From contig OW028581.1 in NCBI GenBank assembly GCA_932294295.1, forward strand, positions 18,527,162 to 18,591,161: a stretch of DNA of 64,000 nt, given 5' to 3'. Of this stretch, positions 57,601 through 64,000 are shown in pieces. The translations under genes and the position numbers were made by a program. The stretch comes from Alitta virens. Taxonomy: Eukaryota; Annelida; Polychaeta; Phyllodocida; Nereididae. The stretch's first letter is position 1; the number at the start of each line of letters is the position of its first letter. A model generated the notes under the pieces. The model saw only the letters and a program-made list of their open reading frames with translations, searched no databases and was not told the DNA's origin.

Positions 57601-60600
57601 AACCACAACAATGTAGCATAAGCCGAATAATGGCTGACAACTACTTGCGGTTCGGTTCACTCAGTGATGTAACCTTCGTGAAAATGATGTCACAATACTC
57701 GTATCCGTGTCTCAATCTTGGCTCAGCATCTCGTCGAACATCAACTATTTTGCACAATGAAAAACCCTCAATATCTCTGAGGGGGACTTGTAGTCACATC
57801 ATGTTAGGCACCTACACGTTTGAAAAATGTTTAAATTTGTGGATTGTTTTGAATTTTCCAGAGAAAGCAGAAGAGGAAGGGACTGGGAGGTCTCACTCCC
57901 GAGAAGAAGAAGTTGCTCAAGGTACATACAATTTAATTACTATCTCAATTACCTTTCATTACATTACTATCTCAATTATCTCTCATTTACTGTGGAACTG
58001 AAAGTTAGGGCTACCTAACTAGTTCGATCACAAAATGAATTTTGGCCAATGGATTATTTAATTTCTTCATCTGGCAGTGAAGACAACTTCAAACCTCGAT
58101 CACATATATTGAGGATATAGATTGTTTGTCACAATTTGCCAAGTTTGTCACATCTTGGTTGGATATATATTAATGTTGTAGCAATAACAGTTCCGTATCC
58201 CCTTATTCTTTGCATATCAAACATTTAATGACTTCTAGGTTCCACTAACAGCATGTTTTAAAAACACATCATATAATAATTACAGAGAATCATTCGGATT
58301 TTTGTCTAACAACAAAAATTATCATCATATGAGTTCCCTATTAACCATTCTTCAGTAATACTTATTTCTCAAATATTGCATGATTCCATTGCATGATTGT
58401 TTTTGTGTGTTACCATAGCAACTGATTATTGACAAAGCCATGGAGGAACTTAAGAAGGAAGAATTGGAGAAAACAGCTGCAAGGAAAAGATATGTTGATA
58501 AGCATGTGCCCCCTCTGGACTTAGAAGGATTGAATCTAGGTCTGCGTGTTGTTCGTTTGCACAATACTATCAGTGCAGATGCATTTTCCATCAGTTGGAT
58601 AAGCGCATGGAAAATGCATGGTTTTCACTTAATTATAATCAGACAAAAACCATGTGTTTCCCATGCGATTATCTTAACGCATGGAAAATGCATGTGGCAC
58701 ATTTGGCAATGTAGCCATCCTTTAATTTGCCAGCTTGTTCATTACCTACTAACAAGTCTTTAACCACATTTTCTAATATACTAACGCAACATTGACATGT
58801 AGTGGTACTATCACTACTATGATAGCTGCACGTAAATATATGTTAAACCAAATGAATTATTTGCTTGGTGGAGGTACAGCTTTACTGACTGGTGATGGTT
58901 TCTTGCAGCAACTTATTATGCAAAAGGCGGCCGAAGATCTGAAGAAGAAACAGGAAGCCGAAGCAACAGAGAAGAAGGCCGCCGTAGAGGCCCGCGTTGG
59001 CAAACTCAATATCGATGGCATGGGCAAAGGTCGGAGTCACATAATGCTATTAATGCATGCTCTACAGGAAGAAATAGCCTTAAAAACATAAATGCATCCA
59101 AAGAAAAAAGCTTGGAAGCAGATTTATGAAAATAAGCCCAAACAGTGGTTATTTGGAAAAAGGTGTAAAACAGGGCTACAGGCTATTAATGTATTATAGC
59201 CATTAATAATTGCACATGACACTATAAATGTAGGCTCTGAAATAGCCTGGAAATAACATTGCAAACAAAAGAAGCATATCTATGAAAATAATTCTAAATA
59301 GTGGTTATATGGAAAAGGTGTAAAGCAGGGCTACAGACTGTCGCTGTATCATAGCCCTTAACAATTGTACACACTTGATGCTCTGCTTTTGAACACTGGT
59401 GTTGGGTAGCTTTTGGTACAAACTTATTAATTATTTTAAGAATTTATAAGAAATGTTTCGTGTTATGTAATGTTAATTATTAAAATTCAGATGGTCTTAA
59501 GAAGAAGGTGGCTCAGTTGTACGATCAGGTCGCCAAGCTGGAGGAGGAGAAGTACGACTGGGAAGTCAAGATCAGGAGGTGCGACTTCGAGGTCAGTGAA
59601 TTTGCCTTAATGAATGTATATTTGACATAATAAATATGCTGAGTCGCTGACAGCATGATACAAGATTTTATAATGTTATATTATGCCATTGTAATAGAAG
59701 GGCAGCATTTACTTGTGAGTAATGAGATATTGCATCCATGACAGGCCTTTAATTTTATTATTCATTCCATTTCAGATCAACGAACTTAACATCAAGGTCA
59801 ACGACATTAAGGGCAAATTGTAAGTGTTCTTAAGTTATTGACACTCATATATACACGAATATGCATATTAAATTTTATTAGCTATATTTAGTATCTTAAA
59901 TGGCTTCAAGATATCTGCTTAAAATTGTAATAAAATATCAATATACGGCATAATGTATTGTTAAAGAAAGCCTGATAGATGTTATGCTAACTATACTGAC
60001 TTTACGGTATCACAGCACACTCTTACGATTTTAGAATAACATCTTATTCATTTTAATTCAAAGCGTGAAGCCCATGCTGAAGAAGGTGAGCAAGCCAGCC
60101 GGAGACAAGTTGGCCAAGTTCGACAAGGCTCTACTCAAAGCTAAGGCTTCTGGCTTCCGTGAGAACCTCAAGTCCACCGGAAAGTCAAAGTATGCTCTCG
60201 AGGATGAGGATGAGGTGAGAATCTATTGCATTTAAACATTTCCTGTATTTCTTGTGTTTAATATTGGGAGGGTGGGGGGAGAGGCTATTTTTAATGTTGA
60301 ATTGTCTTGAGTCCTGTAATGCTGGACTGGTTGTTTTCTGTATTAGATTTTTTGGTGGTACATATAACGAAGAAGATTAGATGATATTTTTGTTAAATCT
60401 GGTAATTAAAGAAAAGCCAATGAGCTGAAGGAGCTTAAGTACTTATGCATTTATCATAGTGCGTTTCATGAATTCTGATATTGCAATGTTATAGCAGATT
60501 TCGTAGACTTGATAAATGAACTCCAGACGACATGTGAATCCAGGAATTGCAATTACTATGGCAGTCCTTCAGCAGCCAATGGGAGTTCTAGATTCACATG

Positions 60601-60847
60601 ACGTCCATTGAAAATTAGTTTTCAAGTCAATGATATTAGTTGTAAGGTAAAAGAGAAAATTATGGAAAATTCCAGATAATTCGATTTTAATTAATACATT
60701 TTTCGTATCGTGTTGCAGCACAAGGAGAAACCAGAATGGGCCGGAGGAAAGCATGAAGAGAAAAAGGAAGATGACGAAGAGAAAGGGGAGGAAGGAGAAG
60801 AGGAGGAGGAGGAGGAGGAGGAGGAAGAGGAGGAGGAGGAAGAGTAA
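48671..60847 (+). CDS. TNI: Troponin I with very long N-terminal extension
   Basis: Exons: 48671-48732, 49657-49767, 54521-54598, 54886-54892, 55021-55140, 55498-56088, 56363-56623, 57084-57161, 57862-57921, 58419-58539 or 58909-59029, 59491-59591, 59776-59819, 60064-60214 and 60719-60847. Phases agree throughout, giving 637 residues plus stop. The troponin I core starts near residue 437: LTPEKKKLLK, a helix with AAEDLKKKQEAEATEKKAA (the TnC/TnT-binding arm), EEEKYDWEVK, the inhibitory segment GKFVKPMLKKVSK (about 543-555) and a switch-like FRENLK. This subunit holds actin-tropomyosin off until Ca2+ loads troponin C. Residues 1-436 are Arg/Glu/Lys-rich helix with caldesmon-like flavour; 127-323 is one charged exon. 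RRSS (335-338) and RRDS (425-428) look like PKA sites. The last 16 or so residues are all Glu. Known troponin I proteins have about 180-300 residues. The core is certain; the use of every 5' exon in one mRNA is inferred. Confidence 0.88.
52816..52857. repeat. (CTG)n triplet repeat in troponin I intron
   Basis: Interrupted CTG/TTG units. The minus-strand reading starts with a Gln run, which is an artefact of the repeat. Confidence 0.9.
53915..53928. promoter_or_regulatory. RFX X-box-like palindrome in troponin I intron 2
   Basis: GTTACCATGGCAAC fits the RFX X-box consensus (two half-sites with no spacer). It is the third such site within 8.1 kb. Confidence 0.4.
54521..54892 (+). other. TNI: GC-AG intron and 7-nt microexon of troponin I
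   Basis: Exon 54521-54598 ends ...GAGAG before GCAAGA, a GC-type donor. The next exon, 54886-54892 (GGGAGAG), lies between TTTTCAG and GTGAGT. Only this combination brings the frame to phase 0 for the following exon (NQSEDSS...). Using the GT at 54592-54593 instead leaves the phase wrong. Confidence 0.65.
57495..57541. repeat. Small hairpin, CATGGCCCTCATT arms
   Basis: CATGGCCCTCATT near 57499-57511 is inverted at about 57528-57540 around a 16-base loop containing CTGCGAACTCAG. The loop words (CTGC-AA-CTC-GAC) resemble the interior of the MITE at 7442-7657, so it may be a relic of that kind of element. It lies in the troponin I intron before exon 9. Confidence 0.7.
58419..58539 (+). CDS. TNI: Troponin I mutually exclusive exon, version a
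   Basis: 121 nt, phase 0 in and phase 1 out, between TACCATAG and GTCTGC. It encodes QLIIDKAMEELKKEELEK followed by a segment ending DLEGLNL. It is homologous to the exon at 58909-59029 (same length, phase, starting QLI and ending with LNI/LNL). Both can join the exon at 59491 in frame. It supplies the helix that contacts troponin C and T. Confidence 0.85.
58579..58710. repeat. Hairpin repeat inside the intron between the mutually exclusive exons
   Basis: Positions 58598-58625 and 58645-58673 form an imperfect stem (GATAAGCGCATGG… with …CCATGCGATTATC) around an AT-rich loop. GCATGGAAAATGCATG recurs directly at 58604-58619 and 58678-58693, and an inverted GCATTTTCC lies at 58580-58588. A related repeat with GGAAAATGCATGTGGCACAT is at 62519-62642. 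Confidence 0.75.
58909..59029 (+). CDS. TNI: Troponin I mutually exclusive exon, version b
   Basis: 121 nt, phase 0 in and phase 1 out, between TTTCTTGCAG and GTCGGA. It encodes QLIMQKAAEDLKKKQEAEA followed by a segment ending LNIDGMGK. This version is the closer match to the canonical KKAAEELKKEQE helix of arthropod troponin I. Including both versions would shift the frame (242 nt), so they must be alternatives. Confidence 0.87.
59109..59405. repeat. Tandem duplication of about 156 bp in a troponin I intron
   Basis: TATGAAAATAA…AGTGGTTAT-TGGAAAA…GGTGTAAA-CAGGGCTACAG recurs with a 156-bp shift (about 59125 and 59281), clearly diverged. It lies in the intron following exon version b. Confidence 0.82.
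60506..60628. mobile_element. Hairpin MITE, copy 2, in the last troponin I intron
   Basis: GACTTGA…CTCCAGACGACATGTGAATCC on the left is inverted as GATTCACATGACGTCC…TCAAGTC on the right, with a short central loop. It shares AATCCAGGA and CCAATGGGAGT words with the palindrome at 2811-2917. Confidence 0.75.
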
Positions 60848-62230
60848 CTTCGTACATTCTACCTTCCCCTTCATTTTTGGAGGTGGAGAGTTCTTCCCTT
60901 TTTTCACAACGTCATGTGACATCATCAAATCGATCTAGATGCGGCGGTATTTCGCAGCAGCATCTCACCGCTTGTTTCTCCACTTGTTTTTATTATACAG
61001 TCAAATGGTTTTGGTTTAAAAACTTTGATTTACGAAAAATTTCAAGGCATTTATTATGACACGAGATTCCATGACAGTGTTGTGTGTTTGTGTACATGTG
61101 GTTTGTTAGTTGGTGTCGTCAATCCATCGTCGAAGACGCTCAGGATAGTAGTGTGATTTGTTACTTTATATTTCAACTGAATAAGTTAATTGGCCTTTAG
61201 TTATATTGTCTTTAAAACGCAGTGTATACTAATGTAACTGGCTGTAAATTTATTTGGTTTTCGAAGATGTCTTTCGAACGTGGCGGTGTGCGTTGTATGT
61301 GGAGTGGTGGGGTTGGATAATATGGATAGTAGAACTTGGTTGTCGTTTATAATCTTGTATTCAACAGAGGTATATATATCATTTACTGTATCATATATAC
61401 TGTTTTAGTTTTTTTTTACACATACCAGGCAAGTTTTATTTCAGCTACTCATTTTTACCGCAACAATGATTCCCAGAACCCTAGCTCTCCAACTCCGGCC
61501 CACTGTTGAAACAACCATCCTTCGAATGGCGAACCAACACCTTGTTCGCCTTGTGAGAGCTATGTGTAGGGAGCTCCTTGCTGTCTCTGTACATAGATTT
61601 ATATATATAGATTTAGAATCAGTCCATTCTGTGCAGCTAGTCTTATCCGCAAGAACGAGTATGATTCCTAGATCCCGCGATAGACTAAAGTTCGTTTAGA
61701 GTTGACGAAGTCTGCCTCCACATCCAAGCCACTGTTTTTATTGTTATCAAATGGTTTGTTTAAGATTAATTAATGCAGTTAAACTGTTGTTGGCTAATTT
61801 CTACTGGTAGATAGAGTCTAGCAAGAGCTGCATTACATGGATTTATGATTTGTTTCTGTTATCATTTGAACTCATACTTGATGATATTGTATTGATGAAT
61901 GTTATGTATATAAACACAGTCCGATGAACTCGAAATTTTACGCTTGATTAGGGAACGTTGATGACATTTGAAAAATTCTTGCTACAGCGTATGTTTTTAT
62001 TACGAAAAAAAAAAGATGAATGATGAAAAGTAACATCTTATCAACCAATACCATCTTCATGTTGTCAACGTTGTGCTAATCTGCAGCGTAATGGCGGTTG
62101 AGCACGTTGGTCTTAAAAAAATTAATTGTGATTTATTTACCTAGCCTTTTGGAACAACATCATGTTTTGTCTGGATACATTATTGGGAGATATTTGAATA
62201 TATTAATAAATGATGTACTATCAAACATTT
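60848..62230 (+). other. TNI: Probable troponin I 3' UTR and beyond
   Basis: Non-repetitive, moderately AT-rich DNA follows the stop codon. Several AATAAA-like words occur further down (for example ATTAATAAATG near 62203). The true cleavage site is not determinable. The small open frame at 61466-61699 shows no recognised motif and is not called. Confidence 0.4.
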
Positions 62231-62518
62231 TTTTGTTATTATTGGCAATTAATAAGCAATTTTTAAGACCAGGCAGCCTGTTTGGCATTTTGATGCTTTT
62301 ATACAACTCGTAAAGGACTCTGAGAATAGGATTTAATACCTTTTGGTTCAGAATTATTTGGTCTACAATTCTGAAGTTTATTGGCAGAATGACCAATGTA
62401 ATGATGACATGACAATGCTTGGATTCCATACAATGTGGCACCTTTTCTAGATGTGTGGTCTATTTATTAACATCAAATACCAATCACCGTTATCAGCATC
62501 AAACTGAAATTTACACAT

Positions 62519-62642
62519 ATACATGGCCAATTGGGCCACGTGCGTATGTTTTTGCCTCATTATAATTAGCTAAAAACCATGCATTATCCCTGCATTTATC
62601 CTTCTCATGGAAAATGCATGTGGCACATTTGGCCATGTACCT
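62519..62642. mobile_element. Palindromic MITE-like repeat
   Basis: CATGGCCAATTGGGCCACGTGC at the left is inverted, imperfectly, as GCATGTGGCACATTTGGCCATG at the right around an AT-rich loop with ATAATTAGCTAAAAACCATGCAT. The right arm GGAAAATGCATGTGGCACATTTGGC also occurs at 58682-58706 in the troponin I intron, so this is a dispersed family. Confidence 0.78.
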
Positions 62643-64000
62643 ATGGCATAATAGGCTACTGATTGGAATCATACCCTGAACTACCAAATGAGCTTGTTTT
62701 TGCCTTAGCCATTGGGCTACCCAATTCAGTGGAATCTTTCAATGCATAAATGGGAGTTAAGAACTAAAATTGATCCACAAGAAAAGGCAAACACATTTTT
62801 AGCTAAGCAAAATTTGACAAAGGTAGATGAAAATGTAAAACGAAACCCATATGAAGTATATTATGTGCACTGAGAGGGGTATCTGCAACGCTGACGCAAA
62901 AATTCCTTGGAACAAACACAAGTTGGAGCTGAAGTTAGCGGTGGGACAGGTGTGTCAGTTTTTCTGTAGACATGCAGCTGCATGGTCAAGCGAGCCATTA
63001 AAGGTGCACTGTCTGTCAAATTTGCACATAAAAGTAATGATATAAATCAATACTGCCTTCTTGTTTCATGATGTATTTTAACATAACATGCCCATTTTTG
63101 GTCAACAAGTTAGTTTTAATTTACAATAGATAATATAATATTAGTTTTTCATGCCATCAAAAACTCAATATGTAAACAAACCCAGTCATGGCGTCACAAT
63201 ACTAAACAATGGTGATGATGTCATTTCCATTGTGTTTCCAATGTTTTAGTCTGGATTTTCTCTCAATGTATGATTTATTTTTTGTGGTAATTAATGTCTG
63301 ATAAAATCATTAGATCACACAAATTTAGTGTGCCTTGATTAATAAAGCTTATTCATGAACTGTTTGATGAGCCTCACAAAATCGCAAATTTGACAGACAG
63401 TGCAGCTTTAAAATCACCGTTGATGCTAAACATAATATCTTGGGTTGAGCAGTCTTGTTAATAATTAATTTCTATAGGGGTATACAATATATTACAGTGG
63501 CAAACACAGAGTTGGTTCCAAAGTAGGCTAAAGAGAGATATTACCTTTTAGCAGTTGAGGAATATGGTCTTAATAGTGGGGTGGTCTTTAGCTGAATTTA
63601 CCTCGCAGCACAAACTTAAGATCACGTATTACATTCACATAGCATGTAAGCATTTCAAGGCTGTTGGAGCACACATGTCGAAAGACACAACCTCATTCTT
63701 GTAACCAGTTCCAGCCTTGCACATGTTTTTCATTGAAATTGGATGAATGATGTTCAGAATTTACTAAACTTAAAACAGTGCAGAACCAACCATGTTGCAA
63801 TCTCTAGTACTGCTAGTATCCAACTTAACAGTGATCTAAAACCAATACAATGGCAAAAATGAAGTGGTGCTTCAGTCTGAATATCAGCCACATATGTGTA
63901 TTTTTCATTACAAATAATCGTATAAATTTCAATTAAAATTTTTTAAGGGGTTCCTACAGCTACATCTATTAGAAAGATTCAGAAAGCCCATTAAAACTGC
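62643..64000. other. Distal spacer, no gene recognised
   Basis: Non-coding in appearance. A short pair AAGGTGCACTGTCTGTCAAATTTG (63000-63023) and the complement of CAAATTTGACAGACAGTGCAGC (63386-63407) are inverted repeats about 385 bp apart, which may be the ends of another TIR element of about 410 bp (63001-63410). Confidence 0.5.

Noticed and set aside
61466..61699. 77-residue plus-strand frame after troponin I
   Set aside because: No motif, no splice context, and it lies in the probable 3' UTR.

Overview
The window is a piece of an AT-rich animal genome: genes are split into many short GT-AG exons, introns and spacers are packed with decayed LINEs, tRNA-derived SINEs, MITEs and microsatellites, and nothing looks bacterial, viral or plasmid-borne. 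The clear genes are an ankyrin-repeat/SOCS-box protein, a RFESD-type Rieske protein, RUVBL2 (reptin) and a troponin I. A troponin I with a long Arg/Glu-rich N-terminal extension and mutually exclusive exons points to an invertebrate bilaterian. A marine lophotrochozoan such as a mollusc or brachiopod is my best guess, but the sequence does not prove it.

Layout. 1-8.2 kb: no gene; SINEs, hairpin MITEs and an ordered 80/82-bp satellite array split by a SINE. 8.3-12.4 kb (minus): a 756-residue ankyrin/SOCS-box gene. 13.4-15.6 kb (plus): a complete three-exon Rieske gene, head-to-head with the ankyrin gene. 17.0-25.7 kb (plus): RUVBL2 in 12 exons, 463 codons, all splice phases agreeing. 26-48 kb: a transposon graveyard. 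It includes a 6.3-kb foldback-like element with tandem-repeat arms that sits in a LINE with a 9-bp target duplication, and a 1.8-kb TIR element with a TTA duplication that splits a second LINE. There is one unexplained 160-170-residue minus-strand ORF at 40.4-40.9 kb. 48.7-60.8 kb (plus): troponin I, read here as 14 exon positions giving 637 residues, with a 7-nt microexon, a GC-AG intron, a 197-codon charged exon, a pair of equal-length mutually exclusive exons and a poly-Glu tail. 60.8-64 kb: 3' UTR and repeat-bearing spacer.

The genes do not form a pathway. RUVBL2 is an ATPase of chromatin-remodelling and R2TP complexes, the ankyrin/SOCS protein is a likely Cullin-5 ligase adaptor, the Rieske protein is a small Fe-S protein, and troponin I is the inhibitory thin-filament subunit of striated muscle. 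The most interesting items are the troponin I architecture, the foldback-like element, and a roughly 1.6-kb TIR transposon in RUVBL2 intron 3 that carries an ORF I cannot assign to a named superfamily. All exon models are hand-read from splice signals, phase and homology; no alignment or transcript data were available.
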